In this document: positions 1-10,300 of the stretch, piece after piece | Numbering within the stretch: position 1 is the stretch's first letter | How the letters are laid out: the number at the start of each line of letters is the position of its first letter | Source of the DNA: Thuidium tamariscinum | Lineage: Eukaryota > Streptophyta > Bryopsida > Hypnales > Thuidiaceae | Direction: 5' to 3' | DNA length: 64,000 nt | NCBI GenBank assembly: GCA_947034885.2 | Contig: OX344753.2 | Coordinates: 29,709,689 to 29,773,688 of the forward strand | Position numbers and translations under genes: made by a program | The notes under the pieces: generated by a model | What the model was told of the DNA's origin: nothing | The model's input: only the letters and a program-made list of their open reading frames with translations | Database searches by the model: none

Positions 1-185
1 AGGACGCTTCCCTCATATTGGGCAAAGGTGCACTAGCTGACACAGCCATGGGAGCCATTATGATTGATGGGTCCTTGGTTGCATTATACTCAACTTCAAC
101 TAGTGAAGAAGTATATTGTGGCAAGACATATTTTTGATCTTTCCATTTAAAGTCAGTATGGAGCGGAAAGTGGAAAATTTAGCAA
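1..185 (-). other. Open coding-like stretch at window edge, possible exon
   Basis: On the minus strand about 57 codons are open to the window edge, with a mixed residue composition (residues such as DFKWKDQKYVLPQYTSSLVE). It could be a downstream exon of the minus-strand gene that starts at 4046. No acceptor site gives a clean phase-0 join to that exon, so the link is unproven. Not recognised. Confidence 0.2.
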
Positions 186-429
186 CCGGATTTGTTCAGG
201 GAATGGGTAAGATCCAGAAGTAGTACCAGATAATGTTGTAGAGACCGGGGGCAGAATAATTCCGGTTTATTACGACGGAATACCGGAACGGAAAAATTCC
301 GGACCCTACAGAACGGATTCTATCCGGATTCAGTCCCAGAACGGAACGGATGATTTCCGGACTTGGACCGATCGGATGAGAACGGGAACGGATGATCAGG
401 AACGGAAGATCGGATCCATTTCTGGAAAC

Positions 430-437
430 TATATAAG
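430..437 (+). promoter_or_regulatory. TATA box of the 788-2470 gene
   Basis: TATATAAG stands about 350 bases ahead of the ATG at 788. It follows a stretch of repeated CGGAACGGAT-like words (about 270-420). A start of transcription near 460-470 would give a 5' leader of about 320 nt. It is the only strong TATA box in this leader. Confidence 0.5.
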
Positions 438-787
438 GCCTGACATTTTCAGTTGGCCCATTTGCTCTCAGGCGCTTCGTTGTGTGTTTTTCAACCCTCA
501 GCGTTTTCCGCCTTTTCTGTGAGTTGGTTTTCCGCGCGTGTTTGGTGGCGCGACTTTCTGTGGCGCGGCTGTCAGTGGTAGCGCCTGGTACTTGTCAGGG
601 CGGGCGATTGTCAGAGTGCGCGGGTTTCAGACGGTGTGCCCAGGCGCTGGTGTGCGCGGGAGGACTGTGTGTGTTTTTGTGCAGGTGATTATTACGGGCG
701 GTTTAGTTTTGTCTGTCATTGTGAGTGTGTGTGAGGAACGGGACGTGCGGCTAGGAGAGAAGTGAGGTAGTTTTCCGGATAGTTGCC

Positions 788-2470
788 ATGCCGCAGCTAC
801 GCCGGAAGAGAACCGAGTCCACTACACCCCCACCCTCAGGGATAAAACTAAAGAAAGTAGTTCCGCTCATTCCTACTACAGAGCCGGAGAAAGGCAACTT
901 GATGGCGGACTTGACCACCATGGGGTGTCTAGGGTTAGCAGAGATACCCTGGGGTTTCAAGGAGGAGCGGATGGTGAAGGAGCTGAAGGGCAAGGTGTCG
1001 AATCAGTTCGACAACACGGCGCGGGGAATGCCGCACAAATGGACGGAGGCGCACTGGAGGGCCGTATACGGGTTCAAACACCAGGGGCACGGACCGGCCG
1101 GGAGGAAGGTAGACTTCCTCCAAAACAAGTTCAGTGGCACCCCTCACCCGAAGGACGGATACCGGATCATGGACTGCAACGAAGACAGGCATAGGCGCCT
1201 GTTGAAGTTTCTGCTTCCGATCCTTCATCCGGAGAAGCCAACCCGGATCACGATCGGCCTGGCCAACACCATTTTCGGTGCGCTGATCGGAGACCGGAAA
1301 GTGGACTGGGGCCGGATCATACAGGACCTGATCGCCCGGTTACTGAAGAACCTCGGAGGGAGTAGGGCAACTCCGATCTCCCCCTACCTCTTCCACCTCT
1401 ACCACCATCTACAGCTCCTTTCGGATACGGAAGAGAAGACGTGGCACACCCAGAAGATAGTCTTGACGTACGGGGAGACGTCAACGGATGATGAGGAGGG
1501 CTCCGAGTCCGAGACAGAGCGGGAGGACTCGGATAAGGAAGAGGAACCGGAAGTTCCGCTCGTGAAGCGGCAGAAGACCACACCGCCGAACACGAGGGGA
1601 TCTCCTCCGGTCCGACGCAATCCGGGAACGGAAGGCAGAGCGGGACCATCCGAACCGGGTCAGGCCGAACCAGCAGCAGAGGAAACGGATCCCAGTGATC
1701 CATTCGTGCAACTGACGGAAATCCTGTGCAACATCCAAGCGGATTGGGAGGTCAAGCGGATCGTCTTGGAGAACATCGCGGGGATGGTCAATGGCAGACC
1801 GGATCATACTCTCCCGACCGTGGTAGGGAATTGCATCGCCTCGCCCGCGGATCTCGCCAAGATGGAGGAGGAAAACCGGAAACTTCAGGAGGAAGTTGAC
1901 GGTTTGAAGGCGGAGCTCCTTGTTCTCAGGGACAACGAGGCCGCTACCAAGGAGATGGCGGCGGAGACCGTCAAACTGGCGGAGCACGTGAAGGCAACAT
2001 TCGGGGAACCCGGATCGGCTGTCATCCGGGCTCAACTGTTTGACGAAGAGGTGCACAAGGAGAAGAAACTATCCGGAAGCCGGATAGTCCGGATTCTGTC
2101 CGACTTCTCCGAAAAGGTGGAGACGACTTTGGTGAAGGTTCGGGAGGCGGCCGAACGGATGGAAGACTGTAGCCGGAGACTGACGGAAATTCCGGTCAGA
2201 CTCTCCGATCTGTCTCTACCGGATATTTCCGAAGGGTTGCCTCAGAGACCAGGGAAGGACAGGACGCCGCAATCCAAGAAGTCAGGGCGAGCGTCAACGG
2301 GCAACCGGGAGGCGGCAATTCAGTTGTCGGAGTCTCCTGCGAGTCCGGTTACTGGAGCTCCGGTTGCAACAGACGGAGAACGGAATCGGAACCTCACCGA
2401 GGTCTTCGAGCAGATCAGTAGGGCGGAAAGCCCGACTATAGGATCTAGGGTAGCAGAGCCGGATACGTAG
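788..2470 (+). CDS. Gag-like/coiled-coil protein of a mobile-element family (copy E1)
   Basis: An intact intronless 560-residue reading frame. Residues ~1-25 are basic and proline-rich. Residues ~83-190 hold a domain with a WTEAHW segment, QNKF, a RHRRLLKFLLPIL helix and the KVDWGRII motif (171-178). Residues ~235-262 are strongly acidic and serine-rich, ~265-300 are basic and proline-rich, and ~375-420 and ~440-490 look like coiled coil. The same order is seen in the minus-strand copy at 61932-59947. The KVDW region also resembles the three cargo genes at 16.9, 28.1 and 33.9 kb and, weakly, the plant transposon-associated proteins with a conserved VGRII-like motif. There is no zinc knuckle, protease or reverse transcriptase nearby, so it is at best a non-autonomous element gene. 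The start is the first ATG after the TATA leader. Function unknown; an oligomerising or nucleic-acid-packaging role is inference only. Confidence 0.7.
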   Translation: MPQLRRKRTESTTPPPSGIKLKKVVPLIPTTEPEKGNLMADLTTMGCLGLAEIPWGFKEERMVKELKGKVSNQFDNTARGMPHKWTEAHWRAVYGFKHQGHGPAGRKVDFLQNKFSGTPHPKDGYRIMDCNEDRHRRLLKFLLPILHPEKPTRITIGLANTIFGALIGDRKVDWGRIIQDLIARLLKNLGGSRATPISPYLFHLYHHLQLLSDTEEKTWHTQKIVLTYGETSTDDEEGSESETEREDSDKEEEPEVPLVKRQKTTPPNTRGSPPVRRNPGTEGRAGPSEPGQAEPAAEETDPSDPFVQLTEILCNIQADWEVKRIVLENIAGMVNGRPDHTLPTVVGNCIASPADLAKMEEENRKLQEEVDGLKAELLVLRDNEAATKEMAAETVKLAEHVKATFGEPGSAVIRAQLFDEEVHKEKKLSGSRIVRILSDFSEKVETTLVKVREAAERMEDCSRRLTEIPVRLSDLSLPDISEGLPQRPGKDRTPQSKKSGRASTGNREAAIQLSESPASPVTGAPVATDGERNRNLTEVFEQISRAESPTIGSRVAEPDT

Positions 2471-3660
2471 GTATTAGGACTTTCCTGTTTTTGTAGTTTT
2501 TAACTTAGGAACGGATCAGGAGGAAATCCGGTCCGGTTTAGGAACTTGGAGCGGGTTGGAATCCGTTCCGGTTCAGAAGTAGGTAGGAACGGATCCGCCG
2601 AGCGATAATCGCGGCGGACTTGTATGGCACTTTTTGCTTTTTGCCCATTATTTAAGTCAGTCCCCTCACGGTGGACTGGGAGTCTTTTCCTTTGCATTAT
2701 CTTTGTGTATTTTATTCTCTCTTGCTTTGCGTGTGTATCTCCCGAGTTTGGCAGGGCGGCGCGACGCGGAGTTAGGAAGGCGCAAGTGGTTTTGCAGGCG
2801 ACATTCTCCCTTTGGTGCTTATTTTCCGTGTCTGAGTATATGAGAACGGGTAGAGAAGAGTTGGGAGTGTAACTCTAGCGCCTCAGCGCTTCTAGGACTT
2901 AAGATTCCGGGTGAGAAAGCCGTTGTTAGGCTAGACGAGAGGGAAGGATTCCTTAATCGTGCTAGAGCTCCTGGGTGGGAAACCCAGTTGAGTGTCCGAT
3001 CTCCTGTGAGGTCTCACCGTCTTTGTGGCAAACGGAAGAGTTCTGGTTGACGTTGGAACGGACGGATACACTTGTAGCCACCTGGCTCCCCAGGAACGGA
3101 AAGTCGCGTCAAAGTCGTTGTAGTATGAGAAGATCGTACGGGGGATCTCTGTGTGACCTACAGTCCGGATCTTTGTCTGGATTGTTGTGAGGGATCAAAC
3201 CGGATCTGAAGTAATTTTAGAATTAACGGGTAGAAAGTGGGTCTTCAGCCACTATAAGTCACGGAAGGAGCGGTGGGCCTACCGCTCACAAAATCAAGCG
3301 GCGACCCCTTTGATGGTAAAACAGAGGCAAAACCAAACCGGATTGAGGAACGGGTGTGGACGGATCATCCGGAACGGATTGGTCCGAAGAGGAAACCAGG
3401 AGCGGAACTCGTTAGGGAGCGGATCCGTTGCAGTCTGACAGAACGGATAAAATCCGGGAAACCGGAAAAGTGAAGGAACGGATCCGTTCCGGACCAGATT
3501 GCTAGGATATCAGTTTTTGAACGGGATAACGGGTTGTCGTCTCGGGTTGTTTGTGTATTTCCGGTTCTAGATCTAGAACCGGATTATAGAGTTTTGGGAG
3601 CTGTCCTATCTTAATCGCTTAACTAAGCCAGATACTTCACAGAATCTCGCGGGTTCGATC
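2471..3660 (+). other. 3' region of copy E1, rich in CCGGA/ACGGAT words
   Basis: About 1.2 kb without a credible gene. Words such as ACGGATC and CCGGA, which also fill the coding part and the 5' leader, continue to about 3500 and then stop. This marks the likely extent of the inserted unit as roughly 230-3660. No direct long terminal repeats are visible. Confidence 0.4.
3560..3583. repeat. 24-bp perfect palindrome near the 3' edge of copy E1
   Basis: The half-site TCCGGTTCTAGA is followed at once by its reverse complement, with no loop. It lies near the end of the CCGGA-rich unit. A different hairpin (58367-58397) occupies the equivalent 3' position of the second copy. No CTRR Helitron end follows. 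Confidence 0.7.
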
Positions 3661-3722
3661 TTTAGAGTCACTTAGTTATACTCTACAGTGATTTTTGTGA
3701 GTATAACAGGGAATTTACTTAC

Positions 3723-4046
3723 CCTGTGTTGCGACATATATCCTAATGCCAATGCTAGCCAAGCTTCAAAGCGTTCTTCTAGGTCTGGATTCATGGAAAG
3801 AGAACTATTAGGCAGCACATGTGGTTTCATGCAGTGCAAGGGCACTAGTGCGACACATGTATCTTTTCCTTCATCCCCTGATTTCGGACTCTACAGCAAT
3901 GCACTTGGCATCTGGTTTGAACTACAAATCGCCATAGGTTGTACTATGTGAGGTTGATCTACCTGTTCGTCAGAATCTGGGGACAACATTCTATGCCTTT
4001 TACGAGGAAATAGTGTTGTAGCTCTTAGGCGTCTTTGCTTTGGCAT
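3723..4046 (-). CDS. First exon of an unrecognised minus-strand gene, with one in-frame TAG
   Basis: From an ATG at 4046 the frame runs 108 codons to a consensus donor (GTAAGT, 3722-3717) in phase 0. It is interrupted only by a TAG at codon 52 (3893-3891). Residues 5-19 are very basic (RRLR..RKRHR), a possible nuclear localisation signal, followed by an acidic SDEQVD stretch. The C-terminal part (about residues 90-108) is helical (EERFEAWLALALGYM). The E1 unit begins just beyond the donor, so it would lie in the first intron. I do not recognise the protein. The TAG is a CAG-type change, so this copy may be a pseudogene. Confidence 0.35.
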
Positions 4047-4397
4047 TTGGAAATGGAATACTGAGAGATGGTTCTAGGTAGTAGTTTAGGGTTCCCTATA
4101 CATGAAAGAACCGATTCAGCAAGCTCATGGAAATGTAGAATACCTCAATGCAAACAGAAGTGGAGACTTTGAGGACACCTTCTTATTTTTTGAGCATCGT
4201 GTTCGGCTTTCAGCAGAGTGATGGCCAATTTCATTGCAGTGGGTTCGCCGGTTTCTATGTCTGTGCAATCGACAGAGAACAGGTACATTATCTTCAGTCA
4301 AAGCAATGCATTCCAACCTCACGGAAAAGGGGGAAACTAATGCACTAGCAACCGCTTCTGTTGGCCATGTACTGAATACAAATTAATCTAGACTCTT

Positions 4398-4593
4398 CAC
4401 TATAAGAAACCTATGTTTTAGATGACAAATTTTAGGTGACATCCAATAATGCAACCCGTATTTTTATGTCCAATCTAACGTCCACCATAACATCAAGATG
4501 TTATGGCGGATGTTAGTTTGGACATAAAAACATGGGTTGCATCATTGAATGTCACCTAAAATTCGTCATCTAAAACATAAGTTTCTTATAGTG
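4398..4593. mobile_element. CACTA-type MITE, nearly full-length foldback
   Basis: The 196-bp unit starts CACTATAAGAAA and ends TTTCTTATAGTG. The two ~96-bp arms are about 90% complementary around a tiny loop. It is flanked by the 3-bp direct repeat CTT (4395-4397 and 4594-4596). CACTA/EnSpm elements have CACTA termini and 3-bp target duplications, so the class is well supported. It has no coding capacity and would depend on an autonomous CACTA transposase elsewhere. Confidence 0.88.
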
Positions 4594-4932
4594 CTTCCAC
4601 ACGATGAGACGCACGCTTACCTTCTTTTCAATGATAAGGGTCCACTTTCTTAATCAGATACGGAATTCACATTGTCCAAATACGTTGTTCATCTGCAACA
4701 AGAACGGAAAAACACTAAGGTGAATACTTGTGACATGACAAAGCCAAAAGTGCAATGAATACAATGAATCCTACACTTGCCTATGACCGTGTTTGTTACA
4801 TCTGACACAAAGTTCTATCTTCATCTTAGAATGTCAAAGACTAAATGTCCGAAAAAGATTGTGAAACACCAAGAAAGGAGAAAGGGGCATGACTATACTT
4901 CAATGACTGCAATACTCTTTCATATACCACAC

Positions 4933-5080
4933 ATGACTTCAGAGAAGTCATTTTGCAGTAATTCACTTGTCCGAAATGACTTCAGTAAAGTTATTTTCGA
5001 GTCATTTATTCAACAGACGTGACTTGAAAGAAGTCATTCAATAGTCATTTATTAAGGAAGCATGACTTCAAGAAAGTCAT
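4933..5080. repeat. Four 43-bp tandem repeats, each with a 19-bp hairpin
   Basis: Hairpins of the form ATGACTTCA-n-AAGTCAT begin at 4933, 4976, 5019 and 5062, exactly 43 bp apart. The last repeat is cut by the CAGGG terminus at 5089, suggesting the neighbouring transposon inserted into this array. Confidence 0.8.
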
Positions 5081-5088
5081 GTTCCAGT

Positions 5089-5101
5089 CAGGGTTGTTCT
5101 G
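5089..5101 (+). repeat. Left terminal inverted repeat
   Basis: CAGGGTTGTTCTG, exactly matched in inverse at 34626-34638; adjoining bases (GACAT after three variable bases) also match. Confidence 0.7.
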
Positions 5102-5275
5102 TTAGACATATTTTTGGGTTTCGGCGTCGTGTTAGACGTCCGATGTCGCGTGTCGTATAAGACAACCTGTCGCTACCCCGTCCCGTCCCGTCGCGCAAGG
5201 GTAAATTTTTTTACCGCGAAGTAAGAAGTTTTTGCCTACGTGGCAGGCTGTCCACGCTGACGTGGAAAGCGAGGC

Positions 5276-5570
5276 AGGGCGACTACGGGTGGGGTGACCG
5301 CGTCTCTAGTAAGGGCGACCGCGCATCCGATTTTCAGGGCGACAGCGGGTAGGCGACAGCGGGTGCAGAGGCGACCGCAGGTACCGGGCTCAGGCGCGAC
5401 CGCGGGTTAAAAATCCAGCGCGACTGCGTCTCTTTTGCGACCGCGGGTGCAATGGAAGGGCGACTTCGGGTATAGGGTGACCTCGGGTACAAGAGAAGGG
5501 CGACTTCTGGTTAGGGGCGACCTCGGGTGCAGGGCGACCACGCCTCTGTCTTTGATGGCGACCGCGGGTG
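5276..5570 (+). repeat. Left subterminal array of GGGCGACCGCGGGT-like units
   Basis: About 14 degenerate copies, mostly GGCGAC(C/T)(G/A)CGGGT separated by 2-15 bases, all in the same orientation and pointing away from the terminus. No TATA box or reading frame follows it, so this copy is purely terminal. Subterminal repeats are the known binding sites of hAT transposases; that role here is inferred. Confidence 0.75.
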
Positions 5571-7382
5571 TTTTTTACCCCTAAATGCTCAAGGCCTTTG
5601 GGGGAGTTTCTAGGAATTTGTTCTAATTTCTAAAGTGAAGAAAAAAATTACTTCATGATGAGCTTTAAGAAAGAAAATTTAAATGTAACCATTCTAATTC
5701 AAACTAGACATGTCAGAGATCATTTAGGAGAACAAAACATATATCACTTATGGATTGAAAGATTATAATGTTTAATCACTATAGTGTCCAAATTGCCAAA
5801 GAGATTTGAAGTCATTCAACCCTCCGTTTACAAGTCTAATCTAAAAAGTTTATGATTAAAAAAAACGGGATGAAAGGGCTTTACAAGCATAACCCCGGTC
5901 AATTTATCGCTTCTCAAAATGTACTCTACAATCTTTTTCCTATATAATGTACAATTCCAATAGACTTTAATTTTGTTTGAAGCGTATACCGAGCTTGCCT
6001 TATAGAATGGTTTTAAAATATAACTACCATTTTCAAAGTTTATTTATAGCATTGTGACCTTTTAAACTACAATCCTTGATTATTACTACAGGTCTACACT
6101 TCATTGTAGTTTTCATTTTAAATAACAACAATATATTATACATTTTGAATTTTTTTCTTGTAGGGGTGTGAGGGTGTGCCTCTAAAGGACCTTTGTGTTT
6201 GTGGTGTATTGAATTGAATTGACACAATCATTAACCCGTAAAGCCCCGAATTGCATTTCTAGGGATCTCACTACCTATTGAATTTAATTTTCTTTTCTTT
6301 GAAATTTTGACACAACATGTGCCCGCAACTTAGGGGAAAAGGACCAACAATATAATCCCTTTTGACTACACGATCAAAAAGTTAGGACATGACGTGTTGT
6401 TTCCTTTAAAATTGTGCGTAGCCCGGGCACCAAAAAAAAACTTCTTTAGAAATTGTGACATTAAGAAATAAAAATTTGAAATATCTTTATTAGATTTTTA
6501 TCTATGTGTAAACCTTTGAATCATTCCATTTCAATACATGAGTCAAAAGTTATGAGGAATTTTAGTTTGGGGTAGTCAATGGGTACTTATAGAATCTCTA
6601 CTCTACCAAAAAAGTTTGAAATTCTTTATTCCATTCAATTTTTTATATTTTTGAAAAAAAAGTGAAACATTGGATGAAGATTGTTTCTTACAATACTTTA
6701 ACTAAAGTAATTGGCATTTGTCATTTTTATAAATAATTTGTTGACAACTTAGTATTTTCAAGCATTTTCTATTTTTTTGTTGGTTTCTAACTTAATGTTT
6801 TTTCTCCCATATGTTGAACAATTCCAAATGATTACAAATTTGTAGAATGTAGAGCATACATACCACTTTGATTCTAATATGAGTTTAAAGAATAACCATC
6901 AATTTTGAGTGTTTTTTATACTAATGTCACCTTGTCAAGGGCAATTGGCCAATTGCCGGAAAAAAAGGGGTTTTGCTAGTACAAATGTTAATATCTTGCA
7001 ATGTGCATGGTGAAGATTTTCACCACATCTTCTGAAACCATCCCACAAGAATATCTCACCATTTCATATGTGACAACAAAAATTTCAAAAACATTGCACT
7101 TGTATTACAAAACGCAATTTTGGAGCAATTTGGGTAGAAATATACTTAGTTAAAAATCTGTGAGGTTAACCAACTAAACCAAAGGCTAGAAAATAATAAA
7201 ATAACCCCAAAGTTAATATGTCGAAATACGATGAAAATGCCTAGTAAGGTGCTACAACATATCAATATGTAAGGTACTAAACTACTAGGCTATAAACTTC
7301 CGCTAGAAATCTTTTCAAAAAAACATTTTTGGAAGATACAGTGGGACTAATTTACCTTCCAAACAATTGGACTAATATCTAG
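5571..7382. other. Gene-free AT-rich stretch inside the transposon
   Basis: No reading frame, RNA gene or tandem repeat stands out. The only local feature is an 18-bp perfect palindrome built on GGCAATTGG at 6940-6957. The stretch forms the 3' side of the transposase gene. Confidence 0.5.
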
Positions 7383-10300
7383 TTACAAACAAAAATCTGA
7401 ATCGTTCTGCACTTCGTCAGCATCAGGGTCCGTATCTTCGCGCGATGCGTAACCAGCGTCTGTGTCGCTATCGTGGCTTGAGCTGTCATTCTCGTCCTCT
7501 TCTCTTGTTATTGGTTCTGGTCGTATTTCTCTTTCCACCTCCGAGGTCAAATTCCGCACAACTATGTCTTGACCACCAGGAATCGCAGTCTGGACTAGTC
7601 GTTTTGTGGGACGCGTTGCATCAATAATTCCATCAACTACAGATTCAGGACCTGCTTGAACCGCTATTGATTGGCTTGATTGCTGGACCGCTTGCGTGGA
7701 GCACCCTGCCCCAAGCCTACAAGGTTCCACAATTTGATTTGCGCGCTTCGGATGTCTGTGTGTCCTTTCATCTACTCTTCTAATGCGCCTTTTTTTACTT
7801 CTGTCTCTATTGTTGCTGTTGCGTAGTCGTTCTTCCAACGATATTTCTCTTGGCTCAGACACTGGAGTTGGTTGGGTGGCTTGTGGAGCGGACTCGGGGA
7901 CTTCTTCATTGATGCTGGATAGTGGACCTCCATCTAAAGGCGTCCTTGTCGATGAACTAGGGGCCGATCTTCTGACTCTACCTTGGCTTGTATCTTCCCC
8001 TCTGGGCACACGGCCCCTTATAGAAGGAGTTGTGACTGACCTTCTGACTGTAGTCTGCCCTGTATGTCCACCTCGAGTCAAGGAAACGTTCCGACTACGG
8101 TTGAGGATGGTATTCAGTGGCGCATCTGAATCATACTCAGCTGCCTCCGTTGTTTGTATGGTCGGTGAATTCATTGCTACCGAAATAGGAGTTACTTCTT
8201 CTACAACCTCTTCAATGTAATCCACCTCTTCTTCTGCTTCAATTCCCGCATTGATTGGTGCAATGTTTCCAATATTCATTGCTCTGCTTGAAGGAATACG
8301 TGTTGGTACTGGAGATGTTGGTACTGGAGATGTTTCTTGAACATCTGAGGCAGGCATTTGATTATCTGCTTGTTCGTTGTTGTCAGAAGGTGTTCTTGCC
8401 GCAGTTCGTGGTGAAACTGTGCCCCAATTTCCGACCCACGCATCATCAGGGTTCCGCTGTGGAGAATGAAAAAGTTCTTCCTCAGCAACACCTTCCGCAT
8501 CATTGCCACTTGCAAATGTGTTTCCATATCGATATGGCGGTGGACTTGGTGGAGGTGGGACCATATCTGCCCATTCATTGTGATCGCGCAAGAGATCTTC
8601 TTCTTCTCTTCGGACTAAATTATCTTCGATAAAATCAAAATAACCCTCGTCCTCCGATCCTGAAGGCATAGGCTCGTCCCTCTCTTCATCAGTGTCTCCA
8701 TCCACGAGGACCCTTTCATAAAATTGAGCAGCATTGTACCCACGCTTTTGACGTTCCAAGTGGCAGTTAGCATAAATGTACACCAAATCTTGAGCCTTCT
8801 TTGTGGTCAAACGATTTCGCGTTTTACTGTGCACGAATGAATACATGCTCCAGTTTCGTTCACATGAAGATGCTGAACAAGTCAACCCTAGAATTCTCTT
8901 TGCAATCTTCGGAAGAGCATCGCCGCCTACATGATTCCACCATTGATGAGGTTCTAAATTGGTCTCTGTGATGTCGAGAACCTCTTCTCGGGGATCAAAT
9001 GACCCTGTCTTCTCCTCAAATTGGACAAGCTCTTGCATTGCCACGACCACTGAAACTCCTAATGATGGAGCTAGTTTTCGTATGACTCGATTCAAAGCTG
9101 CTTTGGCCGCCCCATCGTTTTGAATTTCTTCTACTCCTGCCAAAAACGGATTCAAGAGTGCTCCTGCATAGTGGAGGTCCGTTCGCATTAACTTCCAACG
9201 AGCTTCAAATTTCTTCTCGTAACGCGTTGCAACCACAGGGTCTAAAAGAAATGGAGGATCCCTGAGAGCATACACGTGTTTCTTCAACTCGAACATTATC
9301 AACCAAGCTTTTGGCATTGCTGGTTTTTTGCCATCAAAGTGTCGTAGAGCAACGAGTACTGGCTCTATCATAAACACGAAATTCTTGCATTTTGACCAAA
9401 ACCTTTCAGAATGAATGTTTAGCCGAACATCCATTGCTTTGCGCCTAATGGTACCTCCATTAGTCCGATTCTGCAAACTGAACTCGAAGGTCATGTAAGC
9501 GTCATCTGCAACCACGGTTTGCAAAGCTTGTTTGCAATCGAGCAGGCGGTCTACCATAAGGAAATTGGTGGCAAACCATGTCAAAGTAGGCAGCCTAAGC
9601 ATTTTGTTTGGAGAATGTTTCTGAAACAAAGCCATAGTGAAATGGTATTTCCTGATATGCTTCACCATTGTCCTACACTCGCTTACCAAATCCTTCATCG
9701 TTTGAGACTTTCCCCAATCTTCCAAAAGCAAATCCAAGATGTGAGCCGCACACCCTTGTTTGTACATGTGGGGATATTTCAGTAACAAACATGACATAGT
9801 TCCAATCATTACTGAAGCATTGTCTGTACACAATTGCACAATATTTGAAGGACCGGCCTTGTCTATGTACTTCGACATTAAAGCTGTCGTGTAGGCAATG
9901 TCCTTCTTCGCTTCCGTACTGTCCTCTGATCCCAAAAACACATCCCCTGCTGGACAAACGAGCATCACATTCATCAACGGCCGCCTATTGGTATCTGACC
10001 ACCCATCTGAACAAATAGTTGCTCCAGATTGCGCAATACAGTTCTTTGTCCGGTCATTGACCATTTTTTGGACAACTTCTTTCTTCACATCAATCATCCT
10101 GGTACGCAACGCGTTGAATGCTGGTGGACGATATAAAATTCCAGCTGCTGCAGTTTCCTTCACTGCATTTATAAATGCAGGGTGTCGCGTGACGTTGAAT
10201 GCAATATTGGCTTCATAAAAAAATGAAGCCCACGTCGCATCCAACTTTTGTCTCAAGCCTATTTGTAATGCTTCATCCATACTTCTTTGACGAGAAACCA

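Noticed and set aside
3640-3665. tRNA B-box-like GGGTTCGATC, possible SINE or tRNA
   Set aside because: No A box or cloverleaf could be built around it.
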